This document shows, in pieces, positions 1 through 5,850 of a stretch of DNA of 7,184 nt (positions within the stretch are counted from its first letter, which is position 1; every line of letters starts with the position of its first letter). The notes under the pieces were generated by a model, which saw only the letters and a list, made by a program, of their open reading frames with translations, made no database searches and had not been told where the DNA came from. The translations under genes were made by a program, and so were the position numbers. Where the stretch lies: assembly GCA_023386455.1 (NCBI GenBank), contig JAEWJO010000184.1, positions 1 through 7,184 on the forward strand, read 5' to 3'. This DNA is from Pseudomonadota bacterium (GTDB taxonomy: Bacteria; Myxococcota_A; Polyangia; Haliangiales; Haliangiaceae).

Positions 1-1107
1 CGGCAGGTCGACGTCGGGATACTGCGCGCGAAAGCCATCCTCCATCGTCGCGGTCGCCGTCGGCATCGTCAGCAGATCGCGGACGTGCTCGCCGATCTGG
101 AGCGCGAAGCCTTGCTCGCTGAGCCACTCGTAGTCGAGCGCGGCGTTGCTGCGCTCGTCGGTCGCCGGCGTGCGCGCCGGGAACCCGTTCACCTGGCGGA
201 AGAAGTTGAAGAACGCCTCGTCGGTCGACGTCGCCGTCGGCACCGCCGAGCAGTAGCTCTTGCCGTAGTACTGCCAGAAGCCCCAGTCGGTGTACTCGAC
301 CAGGAACTCGAGGAAGAGCGGCTCGTAGCCGGCCGGCACGAGCGGCGTCAGCTGCGCGATCATCGCGGCCCTGCGCGTCGTCAGCGCCGCGACCTGGGCG
401 TCGCGCAGTGCCTGCGCGCAGGGCGAGGTCATGTGCGCGCCGAGGTATCCCTGGTAGTCCGGATCGATCCGCGAGCGCGATGCGGGAGCGACGTACGGGA
501 TCGATCCGTCGAGATCATGCTTGAAGAAGAACGAGTGGTAGGTCGCCGTGATGCCGCCCTTGCTCGCACCGGTCGACACCCAGCGTCCGCCGTAGATTGC
601 CTTCAGCGTCGTGATCACGCCGTGCATGTCGGTCGCGCCGTTCTCGATCGTCAGCGCGGACCAGTCCCAGTCGTCGGGCGCTGGCACCGACTCGCCCTGA
701 TAGCGATGCTCGATCCACAGCGTGTTCGTATGGAACAGCGATGCGAGCTCGTCGTCGTAGAACAGGTCGTTCGAGTAGCCCCAGTCGGCGACGACCATCG
801 GCCGCTCACAGCCGCGGTGCACGAGGAACAGCCGCTGCGCGAAGCTCGGTCCGTCGGGCATGGCGTGATCGATCGGCTGGGTCAGCGTCAGCTGGAAGCA
901 ACGCGCGGGAGCATCGACATAGGGTCCGCAGTTCTCCTCGGTCGCGCTCGCGACACCGGGCTGCGTCGCGAGCAGCGTCGCGAGCTCGCCGTCGCTGCAG
1001 GTCGCGGCGACCGGTTCGGGGTCGATCGGGGTCGTCGGATCGTCGAGGTTATCGCCGCAGCCGGCGCCGCCGAGCAGGGCGAGGGTACAGAGCAACACGC
1101 GAGACAT
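1..1107 (-). CDS. S37-family (PS-10-like) secreted serine peptidase, probable lipoprotein, partial at its C-terminus
   Basis: The 369 visible residues resemble Streptomyces PS-10/tripeptidyl aminopeptidase enzymes of family S37, alpha/beta-hydrolase exopeptidases that work outside the cytoplasm. A short hydrophobic signal (residues 3-15) ends in Cys17 in the context GAGC, an imperfect lipobox with Gly at -3. Family-like blocks follow: ADWGYSNDLF near residue 107, IEHRYQGES near 132, TIENGATDMHGV near 153, and the nucleophile elbow TGASKGG with Ser182. The catalytic Asp and His are expected further along and probably lie beyond the window. The ATG is the first start after an in-frame TAG three codons upstream, so the start is well fixed, although the bases just before it show no clear ribosome binding site; an AGGAGG at 1143-1148 is too far away. 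The gene diverges from the lipoprotein gene. An S28-like peptidase is the main alternative. Confidence 0.88.
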   Translation of the reverse strand, partial: MSRVLLCTLALLGGAGCGDNLDDPTTPIDPEPVAATCSDGELATLLATQPGVASATEENCGPYVDAPARCFQLTLTQPIDHAMPDGPSFAQRLFLVHRGCERPMVVADWGYSNDLFYDDELASLFHTNTLWIEHRYQGESVPAPDDWDWSALTIENGATDMHGVITTLKAIYGGRWVSTGASKGGITATYHSFFFKHDLDGSIPYVAPASRSRIDPDYQGYLGAHMTSPCAQALRDAQVAALTTRRAAMIAQLTPLVPAGYEPLFLEFLVEYTDWGFWQYYGKSYCSAVPTATSTDEAFFNFFRQVNGFPARTPATDERSNAALDYEWLSEQGFALQIGEHVRDLLTMPTATATMEDGFRAQYPDVDLP

Positions 1108-1232
1108 GGCCCGACGCTAGGATACGGCGGGCCCGGGAACGACCTCCTGGCCCTGACAACGACGCGCCGGTGCGGCGCCGACTTCACAGCCGGGACGTGG
1201 CAGAAGCCGCATCCCTATGGGATAACGCCCTC
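1108..1232. other. Divergent intergenic region between peptidase and lipoprotein genes
   Basis: These 125 bases separate two divergently read genes and must hold the start signals of both. An AGGAGG word on the minus strand lies at 1148-1143, about 35 bases before the peptidase ATG and not followed by a start codon at usual spacing. A palindrome CGGGCCCG sits at 1128-1135. I found no convincing -35/-10 pair on either strand. A TATGGGATAAC stretch at 1216-1226 could be a -10 region for the plus-strand gene with a very short leader, but this is weak. Confidence 0.5.
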
Positions 1233-1883
1233 GTGCGCCTCGCACTGTGCATTTGCCTCGTCGCCGCTGCCGCCGGATGCCGCAGCCCGAAGGGTCCATC
1301 GCAGACGCTCGATAACTACGGCCGCGCGCTGAAGAACCACGACTTCGGCGAGGCGTACGACCTCATGTCGTCGAGCTTTCGCGGCAAGGTGTCGCGCGAG
1401 GACTACGTGCGCATGATGCGCGACAACCCGCGCGAGGTCGACGAGACCGCGGATCGTCTGCGCGGCAAGCATGGCAGCCTCGAGGTCTCGGCCGAGTTCG
1501 AGTACGGCCTCGGCGATCAGATGCGCCTCGTCCAGGAGGACGGTCGCTGGAAGATCGCGTCGAACCCGCTCGGGTTCTACGACCAGTCGACCCCGAAGGC
1601 GGCGCTGCGCTCGTTCATCCGCGCGTACCGGCTCGAGCGCTGGGACATCATGCTGCGCTTCGTCCCCAATCAGTACCGGGAGAAGATGGACGCGCCGAAG
1701 ATGAAGCAGCAGTTCATCGGGCCGAGCAAGGAGCAGGTCGAGACGCTCATGAACACGCTCGAGGCCAACGTCGACGAGCCGATCATCGAGCGCGGCAACG
1801 ACGCGCGCATGAGCTACGGCGACCGGTTCGAGGTGAAGTTCGTCAAGGAGGACGGTGTCTGGAAGCTGAAGGACCTCGACTGA
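1233..1883 (+). CDS. Lipoprotein with two tandem NTF2-like (DUF4878-like) domains, function unknown
   Basis: The 216-residue product starts with a lipoprotein signal: Met-Arg, a hydrophobic core at residues 3-14 and lipobox AAGC with Cys16. The mature part falls into two similar halves, about residues 22-110 and 120-216. Each begins with an amphipathic helix followed by a helix pair and ends in a beta strand with a matching motif: EDGRWKI at 102-108 and EDGVWKL at 206-212. This pattern of a helix bundle and then strands ending in DGxWK(I/L) is typical of NTF2-like lipoproteins, which often bind small ligands or cell-wall material, though no ligand can be named here. GTG 1233 is chosen because it places the signal peptide at the N-terminus. 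An in-frame GTG at 1197 would add 12 residues before it. Ribosome binding is weak for either start. The gene looks monocistronic, with no clear terminator after it. Confidence 0.85.
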   Translation: MRLALCICLVAAAAGCRSPKGPSQTLDNYGRALKNHDFGEAYDLMSSSFRGKVSREDYVRMMRDNPREVDETADRLRGKHGSLEVSAEFEYGLGDQMRLVQEDGRWKIASNPLGFYDQSTPKAALRSFIRAYRLERWDIMLRFVPNQYREKMDAPKMKQQFIGPSKEQVETLMNTLEANVDEPIIERGNDARMSYGDRFEVKFVKEDGVWKLKDLD

Positions 1884-2089
1884 TCGGCCGAGCCGTCGTC
1901 GAGGATCTCGCTCCCGCTACGTTGATCTCCCTGGCGGATCGACTAGCCAGTGTGGGGATTTGCCCACCTGCTCGATCTGCCAGGCGCCGTTTTCGTCACT
2001 CCCACTCTGCAAAAAGGTAAGGGTGTGGAGAAGCGACACAACGTGGCGCGTGCGTTCAGCAAAGTGCGACGACCGCGTGCGTCAGTGGG

Positions 2090-2111
2090 GGCACGAGGCC
2101 CGAGGAGTGCC
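2090..2111. repeat. Inverted repeat GGCAC-N12-GTGCC
   Basis: Five-base arms at 2090-2094 and 2107-2111 flank a 12-base centre. It lies about 128-149 bases upstream of the start of transcription predicted from the sigma-54-like promoter, within the range where enhancer-binding activators commonly bind. It could equally fold in RNA. The arms are short, so chance is possible. Confidence 0.35.
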
Positions 2112-2132
2112 GCGGTTTTCGTCGATCTCCGG

Positions 2133-2154
2133 CCTGCACGATTTCGGAGGCAGG
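2133..2154. repeat. Inverted repeat CCTGC-N12-GCAGG
   Basis: Five-base arms at 2133-2137 and 2150-2154 flank a 12-base centre, the same geometry as the repeat at 2090-2111. The centres are 43 bases apart, close to four helical turns. The arm sequences differ, but a GCAC word is present at 2136-2139. It may be an activator site or a hairpin. Confidence 0.33.
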
Positions 2155-2164
2155 AATTGAAGCT

Positions 2165-2198
2165 CCGCACAAATCGATGCGTTAGAATGAAGGTGCGG
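2165..2198. repeat. Inverted repeat CCGCAC-N22-GTGCGG
   Basis: Six-base arms at 2165-2170 and 2193-2198 flank a 22-base AT-richer spacer. The right arm ends 15 bases before the GG of the sigma-54-like promoter. The arms share the GCAC/GTGC core with the repeat at 2090-2111. It could be an operator or activator half-site pair. Confidence 0.35.
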
Positions 2199-2212
2199 GA
2201 ATCATCGTCTCA

Positions 2213-2228
2213 AGGCCCGTAGGTTGCA
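2213..2228 (+). promoter_or_regulatory. Candidate sigma-54 (RpoN) promoter
   Basis: The sequence AGGCCC-GTAGG-TTGCA matches the sigma-54 pattern TGGCAC-N5-TTGCA at 9 of 11 fixed positions. The GG at 2214-2215 and the GC at 2226-2227 are separated by exactly ten bases, as this factor requires. Transcription would begin near 2239, giving a leader of about 65 bases to the ATG at 2304. Sigma-54 promoters need an AAA+ enhancer-binding activator bound upstream, and inverted repeats are present there. The alternative sigma-70 reading nearby (TTGAAG at 2157, TAGAAT at 2183) has a 20-base spacer, which is too long. Confidence 0.55.
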
Positions 2229-2288
2229 GTGGTGGAGGTTAGGAGCTACGTAAAGATCATTAGTTAGGCTCGTCCTCTCGTCACCCCT

Positions 2289-2297
2289 GAAAGGTGG
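2289..2297 (+). promoter_or_regulatory. Ribosome binding site of the 58-residue protein
   Basis: GAAAGGTGG differs from the ideal AAGGAGG core by one base and ends six bases before the ATG at 2304. It is among the best ribosome binding sites in the window and supports this short frame as a real gene. Confidence 0.75.
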
Positions 2298-2303
2298 TCC
2301 GCG

Positions 2304-2480
2304 ATGCTGGATCCCTGGATTATCGAAGAGATCCTCAAGAAAGAAGAGGAACGGCGCCGCGAGCAAGAGCGCGGGCGAGCCGAGCTGCCGATCGAGCGCG
2401 AGCGCGATACCGGCCCACGCTCGACGGTGACCCCGCCGCGCGAGGAGTCCGAGCGCGGCGTCATGATCATCGACATCTGA
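2304..2480 (+). CDS. Small highly charged protein of 58 residues, function unknown
   Basis: The frame is supported by a good ribosome binding site, a sigma-54-like promoter about 76 bases upstream and a strong terminator starting 22 bases after its stop. The product has three parts: a hydrophobic-acidic start MLDPWIIEEIL, a middle (residues 12-51) very rich in Glu and Arg with Lys12 and Lys13, and a hydrophobic tail VMIIDI. Sixteen residues are acidic and twelve basic. Residues 6-27 could form a single amphipathic helix. It has no signal peptide, membrane segment or cysteine. From memory, similar short proteins opening with a D-P-W-I-I-E-E-like motif occur in myxobacteria, but I cannot name a function. 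The conserved-looking ends and disordered middle suggest a small adaptor or regulator, which is inference. It looks like a single-gene transcript. Confidence 0.75.
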   Translation: MLDPWIIEEILKKEEERRREQERGRAELPIERERDTGPRSTVTPPREESERGVMIIDI

Positions 2481-2501
2481 CACAACCACCAACCCTACGA
2501 G

Positions 2502-2541
2502 AGCCCTCGCACCACACGGTGACGGGGGCTTTCGCGCTTTC
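2502..2541 (+). terminator. Intrinsic terminator after the 58-residue protein
   Basis: AGCCCTCG at 2502-2509 pairs with CGGGGGCT at 2523-2530 (one T-G pair), and CACC at 2510-2513 pairs with GGTG at 2518-2521. The result is a 12-pair stem with one bulged A (2522) and a four-base loop ACAC. The stem is followed by TTTCGCGCTTT, a broken T-rich tail. The position directly after the stop of the small gene and before the cyclase gene suggests it isolates the two transcripts. Confidence 0.82.
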
Positions 2542-2650
2542 GGGTGCCTCGCTCGGGGCCTACCTACACCGGCGTACCGATGTGGCGGAAAGCCTTTGCA
2601 GACCTGGTGGATTCTCACTTCTTACCGGGGACTTCTGATAACTAGGCGCG
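2542..2650. other. Leader region of the cyclase-kinase operon
   Basis: These roughly 110 bases lie between the terminator and the GTG of the cyclase gene and should carry its promoter. No -35/-10 pair stands out. A sigma-54-like TGGC...TTGCA at 2583-2600 has the wrong spacing. No riboswitch core could be recognised. Confidence 0.4.
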
Positions 2651-4528
2651 GTGGCGTCGAGCAACGGTCGTCGTGACACCGAGCCGACGTCCGGCCGGGA
2701 TTCGGCGCCCCAGGTCCGTCGCGATTCGGAGCAGGTGATGACACCGGGGCCCGATCGGCGCGCGCTCGGCCAGGTCTTCACGATCGTGCTCGGCGTGGTC
2801 GGCTGGGCGGTGCTCGCCCTCCCGCTGATCGGCGTGTTGCCGATGAACGCATCGGTGCCGACGCTCCCGATCCTGCTGTTCGTCGTCGTGATCCTGACCG
2901 CGCGCTCGCTCGCGTTCCGGCTGACCGAGGGCAGCGTGCTGTCACTCGACTCCGCGTACTACGTCGCCGCAGCGCTCTCCGTGGGAAGCGCAGAAGCGGG
3001 CTGGCTCGTCGCGCTCGCGCTCACGCTCGACGCCAGTGCGCGCCTCTCGGCGAAGCGCCGCCGTGGCGCGGAGGTCGAGAGCTGGTGGGCCGAGCTCGGC
3101 TACGTCCTCTACTTCGGCGGCATGAGCGGAGGGCTCTTGCTCGGCTGCGCGCTCGTGTTCGGCGCGGACTCCGTCGTCGGTCGCGCTCCCGACGCGGTCG
3201 ACGTCACGCTGCGCGTCGTCGCGATCGCGAGCTCGCTGCTGCTGTTCCACTACACGATCCAGGGCGTCCGCCTGTGGCTGATGGGGCACGGCACGCGCGA
3301 GTACGTGCGCGATCTCGCGCTGCCGGGCATCGCGTCCGAGGCATCGCTGATGCCGATCGGCGTCGTGCTCGTGCTGCTCTACGACCCCGAGCAGCCGCTC
3401 GGCTTCGTCCTCCTGTCGTTGACGTACCTCCTCATCAACTTCGTGTTCGCACGCCTGTCGCGCGCGCGGCACGAGCTGCAGGAGCGCGTGCACGACCTCG
3501 AGATCCTGACCGCGACCGGACGCCGGTTCTCGGCCGCATTGCAGCTCGAGGAGCTCGTCGAGGCCGTCGCGCGCGAGACGTGCAAGGCGATTCCCGAGGC
3601 CGAGGCGGTGACATTCGTCCATCGCCGCGCGGGCCGCGACTCCGAGCTCGTGATGGACGGGTTCGATCGCCGCAGCGACAAGTTCTTGCGCCACACGATG
3701 CAGGCCGGGCAGGGCGCGTCCGGCTGGGTGATGACGCACGCCCAGGGCCGCCGCGTCGACGATCTCGCGCATGCCGACTTCGTCACCGATGGCGCCGGCC
3801 ACGGCATCCGGTCGTGGCTCGGCGTGCCGCTGTTCATGTACGGGGATTGCGATGGCGTCGTCGCGGTGCAGTCCTCGCGGCTCGCGGCGTTCAAGCCGGA
3901 GCACCAGCGTCTCCTCGAATCTCTCGCGCTCCAGATCGCCGCGGCGCTGCAGAACGCGCATCTCTACGAGCTCGCGATGGTCGACGGCCTGACCGGCCTG
4001 TTCGTGCGCCGCTACTTCGACGCGCGCATCGAGGAGGAGATCGAGCGCTCGCGCCGCTACGGCACGCCGTTCTCGGTGATCATGCTCGACGTCGACGATT
4101 TCAAGAAACTCAACGACACCTACGGACATCTCGTCGGAGACCGTGTCCTCCGTGCGATCGCGAACGTCATCAAGGCGCAGATGCGTGGCGTCGATACGGC
4201 CGCGCGCTACGGTGGCGAGGAGATGGCGGTGATCCTCCCGCGCACCGAGATGGTCGGCGCGTACAGCCTGGCGGAGCGGATCCGCGAGGCGATCGCGGAG
4301 CTTCGCATCACGACCGACGACGAACCGCCGCGCGCGCTCGCCGTGACGGCGTCGCTCGGCATCGCCGCGTACCCCGAGTCGAAGGCGCAGACCGGCGAGG
4401 ATCTCGTACGGCGCGCAGATCGTGCGCTCTACCGCGCGAAGAAGACCGGCAAGAACCGCGTCGAGCTGTTCTGGACGGACGACCCGTCAGGCGTGCACAA
4501 GCTCGCCGACGTCGGAGCCACCGAGTGA
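2651..4528 (+). CDS. Membrane-anchored GAF-GGDEF diguanylate cyclase
   Basis: The 625-residue protein probably makes cyclic di-GMP from two GTP at the inner membrane. About seven hydrophobic segments fill residues 42-268 (roughly 42-63, 70-89, 102-128, 146-172, 183-210, 221-243 and 248-268), forming a MASE-like sensor. A short helical linker (269-285) leads to a GAF domain (about 285-440) and a GGDEF domain (about 443-610). Visible cyclase motifs are DGLTGLF, DVDDFKKLNDTYGHLVGD, the active loop GGEEM at 521-525 and the product-inhibition site RGVD at 512-515, followed by ADRALYRAKKTGKN. Met replaces the usual Phe of GG(D/E)EF, but the acidic catalytic residues are kept, so activity is likely. 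GTG 2651 follows directly after an in-frame TAA. ATG 2738, with GGAG six bases before it, is a stronger start and would remove 29 charged residues. The stop overlaps the kinase start. Confidence 0.92.
   Translation: MASSNGRRDTEPTSGRDSAPQVRRDSEQVMTPGPDRRALGQVFTIVLGVVGWAVLALPLIGVLPMNASVPTLPILLFVVVILTARSLAFRLTEGSVLSLDSAYYVAAALSVGSAEAGWLVALALTLDASARLSAKRRRGAEVESWWAELGYVLYFGGMSGGLLLGCALVFGADSVVGRAPDAVDVTLRVVAIASSLLLFHYTIQGVRLWLMGHGTREYVRDLALPGIASEASLMPIGVVLVLLYDPEQPLGFVLLSLTYLLINFVFARLSRARHELQERVHDLEILTATGRRFSAALQLEELVEAVARETCKAIPEAEAVTFVHRRAGRDSELVMDGFDRRSDKFLRHTMQAGQGASGWVMTHAQGRRVDDLAHADFVTDGAGHGIRSWLGVPLFMYGDCDGVVAVQSSRLAAFKPEHQRLLESLALQIAAALQNAHLYELAMVDGLTGLFVRRYFDARIEEEIERSRRYGTPFSVIMLDVDDFKKLNDTYGHLVGDRVLRAIANVIKAQMRGVDTAARYGGEEMAVILPRTEMVGAYSLAERIREAIAELRITTDDEPPRALAVTASLGIAAYPESKAQTGEDLVRRADRALYRAKKTGKNRVELFWTDDPSGVHKLADVGATE
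2728..2740 (+). promoter_or_regulatory. Alternative ribosome binding site and start of the cyclase gene
   Basis: GGAG at 2728-2731 stands six bases before ATG 2738, in frame with the cyclase. The annotated GTG 2651 has only a weak TAGG before it. The shorter form would begin 12 residues before the first membrane segment, which is reasonable for this kind of protein. The choice between the starts is open. Confidence 0.45.
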
Positions 4529-5850
4529 GCGACGACCGCAAGTGGGCCGAGCGCAAGGTCGGATTCGCGCGCCTGTGGGCTCGCGCCAAGCAGGTGCTGA
4601 CGACCGATCCGTCGGGCTCCGACGAGGACGACCATGTCGTCGACGAGGAGGCCGCGCGCGCGCTCGCCGTGCAGGCGGGTCGGCTGAAGGGTGGGCTCGC
4701 GAAGGTCGCGCAGCTGGCGGCGTACGATCCGGGCGCGTCGCTCGGCCGTGGCCGCGGCGCGAGCCAGAACGCGCGCGCCGTGCTCGGCGGACTCTGGGAC
4801 AAGGCGCCGGGCGTGTCCGCGGGCGCGATCGCGAGCGTGATCGAGGAGGATCTCGGCAGCTCGCCGCACGCGCTGTTCGCGTCGTGGGATGCGTCGCCGA
4901 TCGCGGCGGCCTCGCTCGGCCAGGTCCACGCCGCCAAGCTCCACGACGGCACCGACGTCGTCGTCAAGGTCCAGTATCCCGGCGTCGCCGACGCGCTCCG
5001 TGCCGACCTCGCCGACGGCAGCTTCGTTCGCAAGCTCGCGGGTGCCGAGATCGGTCGCTCGCTCGAGGACGAGGCGCTCGTCGCGCTCGGCGAGGCAGTC
5101 CGCGGGGAGCTCGACTACAAGGCCGAGGCGGCGAGCCAGCAGCGCTTCGCGTCGGCGTGGGACGGCGACAAGGCGATCCGGATCCCGCGCGTCGTCGACG
5201 AGCTGTCGTCGTCGCGCGTGCTGACGACGACGCGCGCGAAGGGCAGGTCGGTCGTCGATATCGCGGCGGGCGGCGAACCGGATGTGCGCGCGCAGGCGGC
5301 GGCGGCGATCTACAAGTTCGCGTGGGGCTCGCCGCTCGCGCACGGCCTCCTCAACGCCGATCCGAACCCCGGGAACTTCCTCGTCGAGACCGAGGCCGAT
5401 GGTCACGTGCTCGTGCACTGCCTCGACTTCGGTTGCTCGCTGACGCTGCCCGATGCGGTGCGCGACGCCGATCGCGAGGTCTGGTGGGGACTGCTCGACG
5501 ACGACGCAGAGTCGGCCGCCGAGCGCTTCCGCATGGCGCTCGGGCGCTCGGGCCTGCTCCGCCGCGTCGACACCCTCGCGACGACCGCACACCGCGAGTG
5601 GGAGCGCGCACTCGCCGCGCCGCTCGCGACGCACGGCAACTTCCACTGGAACGCCGCGTACGCGGGCGACTTCGCCGAGACCACCGGCCGCGTGCTCGCG
5701 AGCGGCGGCCTGCAGCTACCCGCGCGGCTCCTGCTGCTCTGGCGCCAGCGCCTCGGCGTCGCCGCCGTGATCGGCATGCTCGACGCTCACGCGTCGTTCC
5801 GCCGCGTGCTGCTCGATCTGATCGGCAACGGCCGGCGCGCTCTGCGTTGA
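4525..5850 (+). CDS. ABC1/UbiB (COQ8-type) atypical kinase family protein
   Basis: The 441-residue product belongs to the ABC1/AarF/UbiB family, protein-kinase-like ATPases known mainly for supporting ubiquinone and other isoprenoid lipid metabolism. Family landmarks are visible: the Ala-rich nucleotide loop AAASLGQVH at 127-135 in place of a Gly-rich loop, the ATP lysine Lys148 in VVVKVQYPGV, the ExD motif ELDY at 195-198, the catalytic loop NADPNPGNF at 277-285 (Asp279, Asn284) and the metal-binding DFG at 301-303. The N-terminal signature KxGQ appears as KVAQ (60-63), a Gly-to-Ala change. It is shorter than E. coli UbiB (about 546 residues) and lacks that protein's C-terminal membrane helices, so it is probably soluble. 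GTG 4525 overlaps the cyclase stop by four bases and has GGAG seven bases upstream (4514-4517), which indicates translational coupling. Its substrate cannot be told. Confidence 0.9.
   Translation: MSDDRKWAERKVGFARLWARAKQVLTTDPSGSDEDDHVVDEEAARALAVQAGRLKGGLAKVAQLAAYDPGASLGRGRGASQNARAVLGGLWDKAPGVSAGAIASVIEEDLGSSPHALFASWDASPIAAASLGQVHAAKLHDGTDVVVKVQYPGVADALRADLADGSFVRKLAGAEIGRSLEDEALVALGEAVRGELDYKAEAASQQRFASAWDGDKAIRIPRVVDELSSSRVLTTTRAKGRSVVDIAAGGEPDVRAQAAAAIYKFAWGSPLAHGLLNADPNPGNFLVETEADGHVLVHCLDFGCSLTLPDAVRDADREVWWGLLDDDAESAAERFRMALGRSGLLRRVDTLATTAHREWERALAAPLATHGNFHWNAAYAGDFAETTGRVLASGGLQLPARLLLLWRQRLGVAAVIGMLDAHASFRRVLLDLIGNGRRALR

Larger units (their letters stand above)
1884..2303. other. 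420-base gene-free regulatory region before the 58-residue protein
   Basis: No reading frame here has both a plausible start and coding-like codon use. The base composition is visibly less GC-rich than the neighbouring genes, especially from 1950 to 2290. It contains repeated GTGCG words at 2050, 2064, 2077 and 2193, inverted repeats at 2090-2111, 2133-2154 and 2165-2198, a sigma-54-like promoter at 2213-2228 and a possible leader stem at 2243-2271. In that stem GAGCTA pairs with TAG-G-CTC with one bulged base and a 16-base loop. A small hairpin at 1952-1967 (GTGGG/CCCAC) lacks a T-run and is not called a terminator. The region is most likely control DNA for the gene at 2304; a structured RNA is a less likely alternative. 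Confidence 0.55.

Noticed and set aside
85..1332. 415-codon open frame on the plus strand
   Set aside because: It is antisense to the S37 peptidase frame, whose motifs are clear. The product is Arg/Val/Glu-rich and low in complexity, as expected from the opposite strand of GC-rich coding DNA.
1952..1967. Terminator after the lipoprotein gene
   Set aside because: The stem GTGGG/CCCAC is only five pairs, has no T-run and lies 70 bases after the stop.
2157..2188. Sigma-70 promoter TTGAAG...TAGAAT
   Set aside because: The spacer is 20 bases, outside the usual 16-18, and there is no extended -10.
1950..2222. Possible 90-codon gene in the intergenic region, and a 66-codon alternative with a CxxC motif
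   Set aside because: Neither has a ribosome binding site or GC-rich third positions like the neighbours, and two frames compete over the same stretch. The CSIC cysteines lack a second matching pair to make a zinc site.
2583..2600. Second sigma-54-like site before the cyclase gene
   Set aside because: TGGC and TTGCA are present, but GG and GC are 12 bases apart rather than the required 10.
2540..2640. c-di-GMP (GEMM) riboswitch before the cyclase gene
   Set aside because: Fragments such as GGCCTAC and TACCGATG recall parts of the motif, but the core GCAAAGCC-type segment and the paired helices are not in the required order.
2942..4129. 395-codon open frame on the minus strand
   Set aside because: It is antisense to the cyclase gene and has no recognisable domain; an open shadow frame caused by high GC.
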